DNA from: Sporolactobacillus nakayamae
GTDB taxonomy: Bacteria > Bacillota > Bacilli > Bacillales > Sporolactobacillaceae
Assembly: GCF_900113325.1 (NCBI RefSeq)
Contig: NZ_FOOY01000017.1
Location: forward strand, 1-64,000
DNA: 64,000 nucleotides
Direction: 5' to 3'
In this document: one piece after another, positions 1 to 8,317 of the stretch
Numbering within the stretch: the first letter of the stretch is position 1
How the letters are laid out: the number at the start of each line of letters is the position of its first letter
The notes under the pieces: model-generated
Databases searched by the model: none
Seen by the model: the letters and a program-made list of their open reading frames with translations, nothing else
What the model was told of the DNA's origin: nothing
Program-made: the position numbers and the translations under genes

Positions 1-179
1 CGATACCAATTTCTTTGGGTAAAGATCAGGCGAAAAATAAGCTGGAAAAGATAACCACTGGAAAAGCCGAAGGCTTTTTGAATTCCTGCCTGACGTAAAT
101 GTTTTAGAATCCTCAACTCATTAAAATTCACTTTTATTTCTGATGGCAGTTGATTATTTTGACCTTTTTTCGCTATCAT
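1..179 (-). CDS. IS4-family transposase, N-terminal part (cut by window edge)
   Basis: The frame starts at ATG (179) and runs off the left edge after 59 residues. It reads MIAKKGQNNQLPSEIKVNFN, followed by ELRILKHLRQAGIQKAFGFS and a hydrophobic YLFQLIFRLIFTQRNW stretch. This matches what I remember of the N-terminus of IS4-type DDE transposases of Bacillales, where the catalytic domain follows about 100 residues later. That catalytic part lies outside the window, so intactness cannot be judged. The family call rests on pattern memory, without a search. Confidence 0.65.
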   Translation of the reverse strand, partial: MIAKKGQNNQLPSEIKVNFNELRILKHLRQAGIQKAFGFSSGYLFQLIFRLIFTQRNWY

Positions 180-404
180 ATAGAGGGCACCTCTTCTTTT
201 TGGTAGTGTATTTCGTCAAAATCACTATACCAAAAATTGAGGTGTCTTTCTATTTTGTCAAGGAGTGTAATGAATAGGCTACAAAGCACGTTATATCAAG
301 GGCTATTTCGGATTTTTACTCTGCGAAAGTTGAGTTGTAAATAAAAGGTATCACAGCCATAGTCACTGTGACACCCCCAAAATCATAAGCTTTCTTTACT
401 TGCG
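180..404. other. Intergenic flank of the IS4-type element
   Basis: No coding frame is convincing here. The stretch presumably contains the transposase promoter and the end of the insertion sequence. The segment near 318-345, reading ctctgcgaaagttgagttg, is a candidate terminal repeat, but the opposite end is outside the window so the boundary cannot be fixed. Confidence 0.35.
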
Positions 405-442
405 AAGAAAAAGCGCCATTTTCCTGTGGGAAAATGACGCTT
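405..442 (-). terminator. Rho-independent terminator of fabHF
   Basis: On the minus strand an arm AAGCGTCATTTTCC pairs with GGAAAATGGCGCTT and is followed by a T-rich run. It lies about 30 bp after the fabF stop. Confidence 0.85.
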
Positions 443-471
443 CGTTCTCATGAACGTTTCATTTACACTCA

Positions 472-1710
472 TTAAGCTTCATACTTTTTGAAAAGGAGCG
501 TCGCGTTGTGACCGCCAAAACCAAAGGAATTGCTGATCGCCACGTTGACTTCCTTCTTCACTGCCTTATTCGGCACATAATTCAGATCACAAGCTTCATC
601 TGGTGTTTCATAATTAATAGTCGGTGGAACAATTCCCTCTTCCATTGCTTTGATGGAAAGAATCGCTTCGACACCACCGGAAGCACCAAGCAAATGGCCG
701 GTCATTGACTTTGTTGAACTGATCGCTAGGTCATATGCGCCTTGCCCGAACACAGCTTTTAAAGCTTGTGTTTCTGTGGAATCGTTCGCTTCAGTACTCG
801 TGCCATGGGCGTTGACATAGTCGACCTGATCAGGTGTCAATTCTGCGTCATCTATTGCCATCTTCATGGAACGGATAGCGCCTTTTCCTTCCGGATCCGG
901 ACGAGTGACGTGAAATGCATCGCTCGTAGCGCCATATCCGGCAATTTCAGCATAAATATGAGCGCCGCGTTTCAGTGCTGATTCAAGTGATTCAATAAGC
1001 AGTACCCCGGCGCCTTCACCCATGATAAACCCGTCCCGATTTTTGTCGAACGGACGGCATGCCGTTTTCGGATCGGGATTTGTTGAGAGCGCGCGTGCCG
1101 ACGAGAAGCCCGCAAAAGACATATTTGTCAGCGGAGCCTCACTTCCTCCGCAGAGAATCACGTCGTTATCGCCACGTTGAACCGCTTTATAAGCGCTGCC
1201 GATTGAATCCGTTCCGGTTGCACAAGCCGTTACCGTACATGAATTAATACCCTTTGTTCCAAGCAAAATTGAAACTTGCCCAGATGCCATATCCGGAATC
1301 ATCATCGGAACAAAAAACGGGCTCACCCGGCGAAATCCTCTAGTTATAGCAACACGCAATTCTTTTTCGTAAGTTTCCATACCGCCGATACCTGAACCAA
1401 TCCAAACACCGGTACGTTCCGCATTTGTTTCATCTATCGTATAGTTGGCGTCTTCAACCGCCATTTTCGCAGCAGCAACAGCGAATTGTGAGAAACGATC
1501 CATACGAAGCGCTTCTTTTCGATCAACATATTCTTCAGGATTAAAATCCTTTACTTCTCCAGCAACCTTAGCACGGAAATCATCAGGGTTCACGCGTGTA
1601 ACAACGCCAATGCCTGACTTTCCGGCAATCGCGTTCGCCCATGTTGTCGCAACATCATTGCCAAGTGGTGTCACGGCTCCTAACCCGGTCACAACGACTC
1701 TTCTTTTCAT
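472..1710 (-). CDS. fabF: 3-oxoacyl-ACP synthase II (FabF)
   Basis: Condenses malonyl-ACP with acyl-ACP in the elongation cycle of cytosolic fatty acid synthesis. The 412-residue length is normal. The Cys-His-His triad is visible: Cys163 in [11 protein letters not shown], His in [12 protein letters not shown] and His in [13 protein letters not shown]. The C-terminal NSFGFGGHN loop is also present. The ATG is preceded by AAGGAGAG at good spacing. It lies 78 bp downstream of fabH on the same strand and ends in a strong terminator, so fabH-fabF is one operon as in Bacillus subtilis. Confidence 0.97.
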   Translation of the reverse strand: MKRRVVVTGLGAVTPLGNDVATTWANAIAGKSGIGVVTRVNPDDFRAKVAGEVKDFNPEEYVDRKEALRMDRFSQFAVAAAKMAVEDANYTIDETNAERTGVWIGSGIGGMETYEKELRVAITRGFRRVSPFFVPMMIPDMASGQVSILLGTKGINSCTVTACATGTDSIGSAYKAVQRGDNDVILCGGSEAPLTNMSFAGFSSARALSTNPDPKTACRPFDKNRDGFIMGEGAGVLLIESLESALKRGAHIYAEIAGYGATSDAFHVTRPDPEGKGAIRSMKMAIDDAELTPDQVDYVNAHGTSTEANDSTETQALKAVFGQGAYDLAISSTKSMTGHLLGASGGVEAILSIKAMEEGIVPPTINYETPDEACDLNYVPNKAVKKEVNVAISNSFGFGGHNATLLFKKYEA

Positions 1711-1788
1711 TCAATTCTCTCCTTTTTATAGGATCCGATACTTAAAATATAGGTATAAAAACAGTATTGCGAACCAATAATTAATGAA

Positions 1789-2724
1789 TTATTTACCCCA
1801 TCTAAGCGTAAGCGCACCCCAGGTCAGTCCACCACCGAAGCCGACCATAACGATCAAGTCTCCATCAGTGATCTGTCCACTCTCAACAGCATCCAACAGT
1901 GCGAGCGGAATTGAGGAAGCAGAGGTGTTGCCATATTTCTGAATCGTTTTTATCATTTTTTCTTCAGGAATCTCGAGTCTTTCCCTTGAGGCTTCCATGA
2001 TTCTTATATTCGCCTGATGTGGAATAAGATAATCAATATCCTCTTTTTTTAGACCGGCTTTCTCGACAACGTGAACGGCCGATTCACCCATCTGACGTAC
2101 AGCGAATTTAAAGACTTCCCGCCCATTCATTTTAATGAACTTGTCGTCCTGGTATAAATATTTGCTGCCGCTTCCGTCTGCGCCTAACTCAAAAGACAGG
2201 ATTCCCTTACCATCCGAAACATGACCGAGAACCGCAGCGGCTGCTGCGTCACCAAAGAGAACAGCAGTACCGCGATCTTCCCAATCTGTGATTTTTGAAA
2301 GCTTCTCAACACCAACAACAAGGACATGGCGGAACGTATCGGTGTCAATAAACTGCTTGGCTGTCACCATTCCGTACATAAATCCGGAGCATGCAGCGCT
2401 TATATCCATTGCCGGTATCGTTCTCGCTCCTAAACGATCTTGCAACAAGCATGCCACAGACGGGAAAGGATGATCCGGCGTTACCGTAGCGACGAGAATT
2501 AAATCAATATCGGCTGGTGTCAATCCGGCATTCTGAATAGCCTGCTCAGCGGCTGCAAATGCCATATCCGATGTATCCGTGTCGTCATCGGCAATTCTCC
2601 GTTCCTCAATGCCCGTTCTTGTACGAATCCATTCGTCTGAAGTATCCATTACTTTCTCTAAATCGGTGTTTGTCACCACATGTTCGGGAATAAACTTGCC
2701 CATTCCCAATATTCCTGCGGACAT
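1789..2724 (-). CDS. fabH: 3-oxoacyl-ACP synthase III (FabH)
   Basis: Starts fatty acid synthesis by condensing acyl-CoA with malonyl-ACP. The catalytic Cys is in [12 protein letters not shown], His in [10 protein letters not shown] and Asn in [13 protein letters not shown]. The C-terminus has the family [10 protein letters not shown] motif. I chose the ATG at 2724 ([11 protein letters not shown], 311 residues) over a TTG six codons upstream because AGAGGGG sits 8 nt before this ATG and the TTG overlaps that ribosome-binding site. It is first in the fabH-fabF operon, behind a FapR-like site. Confidence 0.97.
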   Translation of the reverse strand: MSAGILGMGKFIPEHVVTNTDLEKVMDTSDEWIRTRTGIEERRIADDDTDTSDMAFAAAEQAIQNAGLTPADIDLILVATVTPDHPFPSVACLLQDRLGARTIPAMDISAACSGFMYGMVTAKQFIDTDTFRHVLVVGVEKLSKITDWEDRGTAVLFGDAAAAAVLGHVSDGKGILSFELGADGSGSKYLYQDDKFIKMNGREVFKFAVRQMGESAVHVVEKAGLKKEDIDYLIPHQANIRIMEASRERLEIPEEKMIKTIQKYGNTSASSIPLALLDAVESGQITDGDLIVMVGFGGGLTWGALTLRWGK

Positions 2725-2756
2725 CCGCAAATCCCCTCTCAAATCTTAACAGTATA

Positions 2757-2803
2757 TATAATGACTTGGTAACAATATAATACACTAAAAATCATTTGTC
2801 CAA
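2757..2803 (-). promoter_or_regulatory. fabHF promoter with FapR-like operator
   Basis: On the minus strand TTGGAC (2798-2803) and TATATT (2774-2779) are separated by 18 bp. Just downstream, TTGTTACCAAGTCATTATA (2757-2775) resembles the FapR operator core TTAGTACCTAGTCTTAA. FapR represses lipid synthesis genes in Bacillus and is released by malonyl-CoA. The match is imperfect. Confidence 0.5.
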
Positions 2804-2888
2804 CAAGGGTTCCAATCGAACGGGTTCTAAAACCTGTCGAACGACCCCGCTATCGGGCGAATGAAACACACATTCAATCACTAGAGGG

Positions 2889-2897
2889 CATAAGATA
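2889..2897 (+). promoter_or_regulatory. Possible mother-cell sigma factor -10 element
   Basis: CATAAGATA fits the CATANNNTA -10 of sigma-E/sigma-K promoters, about 40 bp upstream of the YppG-like gene. No clear -35 was found, so this is weak. Confidence 0.25.
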
Positions 2898-2937
2898 CAG
2901 TAAAGCAACCTATGAATTCATCAAAGGAGGGAGACTC

Positions 2938-3288
2938 ATGATTCAACCAGGGCCAAACCCAAGGGACAGTCACTTTGACCCCTTTACGTATCTGATGTTC
3001 GGCTCACAAATCCCGCCTGTTCAACAGCCGCAAGCGTATCGACCGCCACAAGAATTCTATCAGAACAACGGCTGGCAAGCAAGCGGTATGCAAACGGCAC
3101 CTGTTCAGCCCCTGCAACCATCCCAACCCGCACAGCCTGGTTTTTTAAAACCGTTTCTCGGTCAAGACGGCCATATTGATGTCGGCAAAATGATGAACGG
3201 CGCGAGCCAACTGGTGAATGTTATTAACCAAACAGCTCCGGCAATAAAACAACTGTCTCCGTTACTTAATTTCTTTAAAAAGCCATAA
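2938..3288 (+). CDS. YppG-like protein, Pro/Gln-rich
   Basis: A 116-residue protein with a low-complexity N-terminal two-thirds rich in Pro, Gln and Ser. The conserved C-terminal tail reads FLGQDGHIDVGKMMNGASQL, followed by a segment ending in APAIKQLSPLLNFFKK. That tail matches the YppG-like family of Bacillales, whose function is poorly known and which may be spore-associated. A strong AAAGGAGGG lies 7 nt before the ATG. It is a single gene followed by a hairpin terminator. There is no signal peptide or membrane segment. Confidence 0.7.
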   Translation: MIQPGPNPRDSHFDPFTYLMFGSQIPPVQQPQAYRPPQEFYQNNGWQASGMQTAPVQPLQPSQPAQPGFLKPFLGQDGHIDVGKMMNGASQLVNVINQTAPAIKQLSPLLNFFKKP

Positions 3289-3302
3289 TGCACTGTACCA
3301 TT

Positions 3303-3354
3303 AAAGAAAGAACTGCGCGAGTGAGGGGCATTGCCCATTCAGCAGTTCTTTCTT
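3303..3354 (+). terminator. Hairpin terminator, possibly bidirectional
   Basis: AAAGAAAGAACTGC (3303-3316) pairs with GCAGTTCTTTCTT (3342-3354). An inner GGGCATTGCCC hairpin forms part of the loop. It lies between two converging genes. Confidence 0.7.
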
Positions 3355-3392
3355 GATTTATTTGAAAAGCAACGATTTAGTAACCAGCCATT

Positions 3393-4049
3393 CTAGAGAA
3401 ACTTTTTATACTGGTCAGGCAGTAAATGCCTCAGCTCATCATTGATTGGGGCATTGGATTCACCATTCTTAAAATGCACAATATCAAGGCCTTTATGATC
3501 CATATCGATTAATCCGGAAACCAGTGCTGCTATGATTTCGCTGCCTTTTTGGTTAGATAATAAGCTCAGATCCGTACGAAAAATAACGGCTGCCTTCTTC
3601 TTCATCTCGCGCAGTCGATGAACGAAGAACAATTCCATCTCGTTCGCCGCTTTCCCGAGAGCAGAATCTGGGTGTTCCTCGCGTTTTTCATCTGGTTCAT
3701 TTGAAAAAGAGCCGCAAACCTCGAGTGACGAAAGAAACAGGATCTTTTGCGATTGATGCGTATGATTCAACCGCGAGCTTATTTTGAACTTCAACGCCTT
3801 TAACTCATCCGAATTTATTCTGATGGTGTCAGCTAAAATCAAATGTGCCTCTTCACTCCATTCCTTAGTTCGCGCATGCTGAAAAAGAGCGTTGCGCCCC
3901 AAAAAAAGTTCGTTTTCTTCCTCACACGCTTTCTCCTCTGCCGTGACTGCGGAGCTAATGGAAATGACCCGAACCCCTTCTCCCAACAGCCCCTTGGATA
4001 GAGGAAAACCCGTAGACGAAAGGCCGCCAAAGACCAAAGCCGCTTCCAT
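3393..4049 (-). CDS. Rossmann-fold, SDR/epimerase-like protein of unknown role
   Basis: A 218-residue protein. The N-terminus MEAALVFGGLSSTGFPLSKG has a glycine-rich loop after a first beta strand, and a mid-protein strand ends in LFLSSLEVCG as in short-chain dehydrogenases or epimerases. The usual Tyr-x3-Lys active site is not evident, so catalysis is doubtful. I start it at 4049 because GGGAGGT lies 6 nt upstream; the open frame extends 13 codons further. It has no operon partner. The flank upstream is a repeat element. Fold assignment is tentative and no specific function is recognised. Confidence 0.5.
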   Translation of the reverse strand: MEAALVFGGLSSTGFPLSKGLLGEGVRVISISSAVTAEEKACEEENELFLGRNALFQHARTKEWSEEAHLILADTIRINSDELKALKFKISSRLNHTHQSQKILFLSSLEVCGSFSNEPDEKREEHPDSALGKAANEMELFFVHRLREMKKKAAVIFRTDLSLLSNQKGSEIIAALVSGLIDMDHKGLDIVHFKNGESNAPINDELRHLLPDQYKKFL

Positions 4050-4092
4050 CGTCATACCTCCCATTGTTTGCATAAAACCGAAATTCACTTAT

Positions 4093-4430
4093 AGAGGGTG
4101 TTCAAAAAGTCCGGGAAAAGGTAATGAGGATCTTCTGCTAGAAACGTGTACGTCCTGTACACAACGCAGAAGTCACCGCATCCTGCGGAAGTTCTGTGTC
4201 AGCTTGTTTCTTCGCTCCTCACGTATTAACAGGGGAACTTCAACTAATACCGTGCACGTCCTGTGCACAACGTTGAAGTCATCACGTCCTGTGAAAGTAC
4301 GTTCCGGTGCTCGAAACTGCACTTCCTTGATCTTCGACGCTCAGGACGAGCTAGTGTCAGGCATGCCACAGGACGTGGCGATTTGCCTGACCTCGGCCCT
4401 TTTTATCCTCCTTTTTGAACAGACTCTTAT
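4093..4430. repeat. MITE-like element with five GTCCT-loop hairpins
   Basis: The ends form an imperfect inverted repeat: GAGGGTGTTCAAAAAG at the left, and AGAGTCTGTTCAAAAAGG when the right end is reverse-complemented. Inside are short palindromes with almost the same loop: GTGTACGTCCTGTACAC, CCGCATCCTGCGG, GTGCACGTCCTGTGCAC, TCACGTCCTGTGA and GCCACAGGACGTGGC (inverted). The two halves look like diverged copies of each other. It carries no gene and is probably a non-autonomous repeat. Confidence 0.7.
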
Positions 4431-4492
4431 ATAAAAGGCTATGACAAGAAACGCGTGTTCATCACATTCAGCACTTGTTTAAGTGAAAAACA

Positions 4493-4531
4493 AAAAGAAT
4501 CCAGAGTGGGGTTCGCCCATTCTGAATCCTT
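4493..4531 (-). terminator. Terminator of the YitW-like gene
   Basis: On the minus strand GGATTCAGAATGGG pairs imperfectly with CCCCACTCTGGATTC and is followed by TTTTTG. Confidence 0.8.
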
Positions 4532-4545
4532 AAGTAATCGGTGAT

Positions 4546-4872
4546 TTATTCAGAAATTCCGAGTGCAATTCGAGCGTACCGTGACATACGCTCTTTCGTC
4601 CACGGTGGATCCCAAACAAAATTCACTTCTACTTGATTGACTTCTTCAATTTCGCCGAGCGTACGTTTCACATCATAGGAGAGTGATGCAGAAAGCGGAC
4701 ATCCCATAAACGTCAGTGTCATTTCAATGATTACATTATTCTCTTCATCTATATCGACACCATAAACGAGGCCAAGATTGACAATATCCACACCCAGTTC
4801 AGGGTCGATAACGTCTTCCAACGCCTCAAGTATGCGATCTTTCAATTCTTCAGAAGAACTATTCTCAGCCAA
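4546..4872 (-). CDS. yitW: MIP18/SufT-type iron-sulfur cluster assembly factor
   Basis: A 108-residue protein of the DUF59 (MIP18) family, implicated in maturation of Fe-S proteins. Seen are DVIDPELGVDIVNLGLVYGV, the hallmark cysteine in MTLTFMGCPLSASL and the C-terminal VNFVWDPPWTKERMS signature. The start is TTG, supported by AAGGAGGG nine nucleotides upstream. It is divergent from an Nfu N-terminal-domain protein across about 170 bp, which fits a shared role in Fe-S metabolism. Symbol by resemblance to Bacillus subtilis YitW. Confidence 0.85.
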   Translation of the reverse strand: MAENSSSEELKDRILEALEDVIDPELGVDIVNLGLVYGVDIDEENNVIIEMTLTFMGCPLSASLSYDVKRTLGEIEEVNQVEVNFVWDPPWTKERMSRYARIALGISE

Positions 4873-5045
4873 AGCGAATCCCTCCTTCCCCTTACGGATT
4901 ACGTTTAGTATACCCGATTACTTAGTGTTTTTCATCTTTCACGCAATGGGCCCTGGTAGGCTTAGTAGTCTTGACAAGCCAATTCAGATCATCATGTTAT
5001 ATAATGAAGAAAACTACTTTGCGCTTTTAAGAAGGGAAATTAAGC

Positions 5046-5315
5046 ATGCATATTACCATTACTTCCACGCCAAATCCGAACGCGATGAAATTCACCGCTG
5101 AAAAACCTCTATTCCATGATCGAATTGAAATTACTAAAGACATAGTACCTGCTACTCCATTATTGAAGGCATTGATTGAGATCGACGGTGTCGAAAGTCT
5201 CTTTGGCTGTCATGATTTTATCACCGTCTGCAAAATGTCCCATGTCTTATGGGAGCAACTTCTTCCTCAAATCGAATCTATTCTTGATCAGGCGGCTGTC
5301 CATACACTGAATTAA
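5046..5315 (+). CDS. Nfu N-terminal-domain protein
   Basis: An 89-residue protein with the opening ITSTPNPNAMKFTAEKP typical of the Nfu N-terminal domain, which normally precedes the cluster-binding NifU C-terminal domain. That CxxC domain is absent here, so this is a stand-alone domain protein as found in many Firmicutes. Its biochemical job is not established; a link to Fe-S handling is inferred from the fold and the divergent YitW-like neighbour. The ribosome-binding site AAGGGAAA is modest. Confidence 0.75.
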   Translation: MHITITSTPNPNAMKFTAEKPLFHDRIEITKDIVPATPLLKALIEIDGVESLFGCHDFITVCKMSHVLWEQLLPQIESILDQAAVHTLN

Positions 5316-5367
5316 GCACTCTGCACAAAAATAGTATGAGAACGTTTTGCAGTTTGCCATACAGTTG

Positions 5368-5388
5368 TGTAATCGTTTTCATTATAAT
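5368..5388 (+). promoter_or_regulatory. cre site and -10 of msmX
   Basis: TGTAATCGTTTTCA (5368-5381) matches the CcpA consensus TGWAANCGNTNWCA at every position. It abuts a perfect TATAAT (5383-5388), so CcpA binding there would block transcription. The -35 is weak. Confidence 0.75.
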
Positions 5389-5422
5389 GATGGTAGTCAA
5401 TAGATAGAGGAGAGGAAACTAT

Positions 5423-6526
5423 ATGGCAGAACTATCTTTACAGCATATTTACAAGATCTATGACAAGAACGTCACGGCCGTTACTGATTTCAACCTGGAA
5501 ATTGCAGATAAAGAATTTATCGTTTTTGTCGGTCCTTCCGGTTGCGGCAAGTCGACGACATTGCGCATGATCGCCGGACTCGAAGAAATATCAAAAGGCG
5601 ACTTATTCATCAATGGGAAAAAAATGAATGATGTCGCTCCAAAAGACCGCGACATTGCCATGGTTTTCCAAAACTACGCGCTGTATCCGCACATGACCGT
5701 TTTCGATAACATGGCATTCGGATTAAAGTTACGCAAATTTCCAAAGAAAGAAATTAAAAGTCGTGTAGAGCATGCCGCTGAAATTCTAGGCATAAAAGAT
5801 TATCTGGACAGAAAACCGAAAGCGCTCTCAGGCGGACAGCGGCAACGCGTCGCACTCGGCAGGGCGATTGTCCGCGATGCTAAGGTGTTCCTGATGGACG
5901 AACCACTCTCCAACCTTGATGCAAAACTGCGCGTACAGATGCGTTCTGAAATTGGAAAACTTCATCAGAAGCTGCAGGCTACCATGATCTATGTCACTCA
6001 TGATCAGACTGAAGCGATGACAATGGCGAGCAGGATCGTTATTATGAAGGATGGAATCATTCAACAAGTAGGCACACCTAAAGATGTCTATGACCATCCG
6101 CAAAATCTGTTCGTAGGTGGGTTTATTGGATCTCCTCCGATGAACTTCTTCCACGGCAGACTGGAAGGTAACCACTTCAAAGGTGACGACATTGATTTAG
6201 AAGTTCCTGAAGGCAAACTGAAGGTTTTGCGTGGTAAAGGATTTATCGACAAACCAATCATCTTGGGGATTCGACCTGAAGACATTCATGATGAGCCCGT
6301 AGTCATTGAATCCAGTCCAAACAGTGTTGTATCAGCAAAAATCATTATTGCAGAATTAACCGGGGCTGAATTCATGCTTCACTCTCAAGTCGGCAGCCAC
6401 CAGTTCATCGCTCGAGTCGACGCTCGAACGCAATACCATCCGCAAGAAACAATCAAACTTGCGTTTAATACAAACAAAACACACTTCTTTGATCCTGATA
6501 CCGAACAATCGCTTACGTTAAATTAA
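5423..6526 (+). CDS. msmX: Multi-sugar ABC transporter ATPase (MsmX/UgpC type)
   Basis: Energises carbohydrate importers of the CUT1 class on the inner face of the membrane. Walker A is GPSGCGKST (37-45), the signature is LSGGQRQRVALGRA, Walker B is VFLMDEPLSNLDAKLR and the switch is VTHDQTEAM. A C-terminal TOBE-type domain contains the LGIRPEDIH motif. The 367-residue length matches MsmX. It is monocistronic, which is usual for this shared ATPase. The maltodextrin transporter mdxEFG about 4 kb away lacks its own ATPase, so MsmX is its likely partner. A perfect cre site overlaps the promoter. Confidence 0.93.
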   Translation: MAELSLQHIYKIYDKNVTAVTDFNLEIADKEFIVFVGPSGCGKSTTLRMIAGLEEISKGDLFINGKKMNDVAPKDRDIAMVFQNYALYPHMTVFDNMAFGLKLRKFPKKEIKSRVEHAAEILGIKDYLDRKPKALSGGQRQRVALGRAIVRDAKVFLMDEPLSNLDAKLRVQMRSEIGKLHQKLQATMIYVTHDQTEAMTMASRIVIMKDGIIQQVGTPKDVYDHPQNLFVGGFIGSPPMNFFHGRLEGNHFKGDDIDLEVPEGKLKVLRGKGFIDKPIILGIRPEDIHDEPVVIESSPNSVVSAKIIIAELTGAEFMLHSQVGSHQFIARVDARTQYHPQETIKLAFNTNKTHFFDPDTEQSLTLN

Positions 6527-6533
6527 ATAGATG

Positions 6534-6580
6534 AACACCTCCTCAATTGTCTCAGGTAGACGATTAAGGAGGTGTTTTTT
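6534..6580. terminator. Bidirectional terminator msmX / PucR-type gene
   Basis: AACACCTCCT pairs with AAGGAGGTGTT, extended by an imperfect inner stem, with a T run after it on the plus strand. It reaches the stop codon of the converging gene. Confidence 0.85.
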
Positions 6581-7442
6581 ACAATGAAGCCAAATAAGCA
6601 ATTGTCAGGCCATCCATTCTTTTTAATGAAATACCCGTAGACTCATAGAATTTATCAATACGATACTGCAGCGTATTTCGATGCATATACAATTTTTTCG
6701 CGGCAAGACTTATGTTTCCCTGGTGTTCCCATATGGATCGGATGATCGAAATCCACGATTGATCTTTGGCGATCAGTGTCCGTGTTTCATCCAGTATTTT
6801 CGATTCTTTAGTCAAAGGTTTAAGCAGCAAAAAGAAATTAGCTTCAACACAGGTTACTGCCTTCGACGTTTGAGTGACCGTCTGCTCAAAAAGTCGGTGT
6901 TCTTCAAGAAAAACTTTGCGGATTATTGGTGATAGTGGATGGCGCAGACCAATTTGAAAATAGCCTTTCACTGAAAAATCATTTTCCAATGTATTAGCGA
7001 TCGAAGTCAATTCATCTTCCGTCACCGGGAAATCATCCTCAACTACAACAAGTCCTTTTCGAGAAGATAGATAAATGAACGCGGCAGAAGAATCAAAAAA
7101 GGCCTCCAATGCTCGGCGCCATTCGAATAAGTCCTCGGGTGATAAAGTAGCTGCTAACTGAAATTGAATAATACTCACTCTATTGTCCCGCTCTTCTCTT
7201 TGTATCTGCTGATCACGAATCAACACACGATACCAGAGTTCGGCATGTTTTGAATACTCCGGTGGCAGCTCCCGATTTAATAGTGCCTTAAACAGAAAGC
7301 ACTCTTGGTCACTGATGGACTTCTTGGGAATGGCAAGATAGTAAGGCTCCTCGTAAAAGTACAAAGACTCCTCTTCCGGCTTGAATGGCACTTTATCAAT
7401 TTTCGTTCCAGGATAATTTTGGATCAGCTGCTTAACATTCAA
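6579..7442 (-). CDS. PucR/CdaR-type transcriptional regulator
   Basis: A 287-residue protein with a C-terminal helix-turn-helix of the PucR type: NISLAAKKLYMHRNTLQYRI followed by DKFYESTGISL. The upstream region (about 130-225) has the GGDEF-like fold pattern often seen in this family; the N-terminal 100 residues are not recognised. Such proteins usually sense a small metabolite and control nearby transport or catabolic genes. It stands alone, converging on msmX, so its target is unknown. Confidence 0.75.
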   Translation of the reverse strand: MNVKQLIQNYPGTKIDKVPFKPEEESLYFYEEPYYLAIPKKSISDQECFLFKALLNRELPPEYSKHAELWYRVLIRDQQIQREERDNRVSIIQFQLAATLSPEDLFEWRRALEAFFDSSAAFIYLSSRKGLVVVEDDFPVTEDELTSIANTLENDFSVKGYFQIGLRHPLSPIIRKVFLEEHRLFEQTVTQTSKAVTCVEANFFLLLKPLTKESKILDETRTLIAKDQSWISIIRSIWEHQGNISLAAKKLYMHRNTLQYRIDKFYESTGISLKRMDGLTIAYLASL

Positions 7443-7541
7443 AAACGTCCCCCCTTTACAGAACGCCTATAAGTCATCTTCCGAACATCCCGATACTTCA
7501 CTGTACATCAGCTCAGAATACAACTACTCACATTATAGAAC

Positions 7542-7609
7542 AAAAAAGTGCTCCGATTCACTTAACATTCAGGCTGAGCGCCTTTCAATCTGTGAATCAA
7601 ACGGAGCAC
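7542..7609 (-). terminator. Terminator at the end of the mdx operon
   Basis: GTGCTCCGTTTGATTCAC pairs imperfectly with GTGAATCGGAGCAC across a long loop and is followed by TTTTTTG on the minus strand. Confidence 0.8.
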
Positions 7610-7654
7610 AAAAATTGTAAATGAACGTTGCCTGATCGCCGAAGTTCTTGACTT

Positions 7655-8317
7655 TCATTTTTTCGCTTTGAAATGGGCCATGAGTTCACCAAGAGTCAGC
7701 TCTGCAGTTGCATTCACATTCCAGTCAGCCTTTGCTTCCGGCGGTACGCCTACACCAACGGAGAATATCCCGGCTCCATTTATCGATTGAATACCTGCCA
7801 CTGCGTCCTCAATACCGGCACATTCAGAAGGCAGTAGATTAAGTTGATCTGCAGCTGTTCGAAAAATTTCCGGATCAGGCTTTCCTTTACTAAGCTTTGC
7901 CGGATCCACAATCGTATCGAAATTGTCGGCGATATGCAAACGTTCCAAAATGGACGACCCATTTTTGCTCGCTGAAGCAAGCCCAATCTTTAATCCTTCA
8001 TCCTTCAATTCACGTAAAAAAGAGGCAATACCCGGAAGCAGCTCCCTCGGAGTGATCGACGCAATCAGCAAGCGGTATTCTTCATTCTTTTGTTCTGCCA
8101 GTTGTTCACGCTCAATCAATGTAAAGTCATTGGAACGTCCTCCGTATTCCAGAATACGTTCAAGCGAATCCATTCTGCTGATTCCTTTAAGCTGCTCATT
8201 AAATGTATGGTCAATTTGAATACCGATTGAAGCAGCGAGGTTTTTCCACGCTTTAAAATGATAGTCAGCTGTATCCGTGAGCACACCGTCTAAATCAAAG
8301 ACTACCGCTTGCATCAT
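7655..8317 (-). CDS. pgcM: Beta-phosphoglucomutase
   Basis: Converts beta-glucose 1-phosphate, released by maltose phosphorylase, into glucose 6-phosphate. The HAD motifs are present: [10 protein letters not shown] (nucleophile and acid/base aspartates), [18 protein letters not shown] (Lys) and GIEDAVAGI. The cap region carries [11 protein letters not shown] start it at MMQAVVFD (8317), 7 nt after GAGGAG, giving 220 residues as usual for the family; the frame is open further upstream. It overlaps the mdxK 3' end by 23 nt, indicating translational coupling. It is the last gene of the maltose locus. Confidence 0.94.
   Translation of the reverse strand: MMQAVVFDLDGVLTDTADYHFKAWKNLAASIGIQIDHTFNEQLKGISRMDSLERILEYGGRSNDFTLIEREQLAEQKNEEYRLLIASITPRELLPGIASFLRELKDEGLKIGLASASKNGSSILERLHIADNFDTIVDPAKLSKGKPDPEIFRTAADQLNLLPSECAGIEDAVAGIQSINGAGIFSVGVGVPPEAKADWNVNATAELTLGELMAHFKAKK

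Noticed and set aside
3892-4434. 180-codon plus-strand frame across the Rossmann-protein 5' end and the hairpin element
   Set aside because: It is antisense to a better gene and then runs through palindromic repeat DNA; composition is not protein-like and there is no ribosome-binding site.
4971-4996. TTGACA followed by TATAAT-like sequence ahead of the Nfu-type gene
   Set aside because: The best TATAAT is 23 bp from TTGACA, too far for one promoter.
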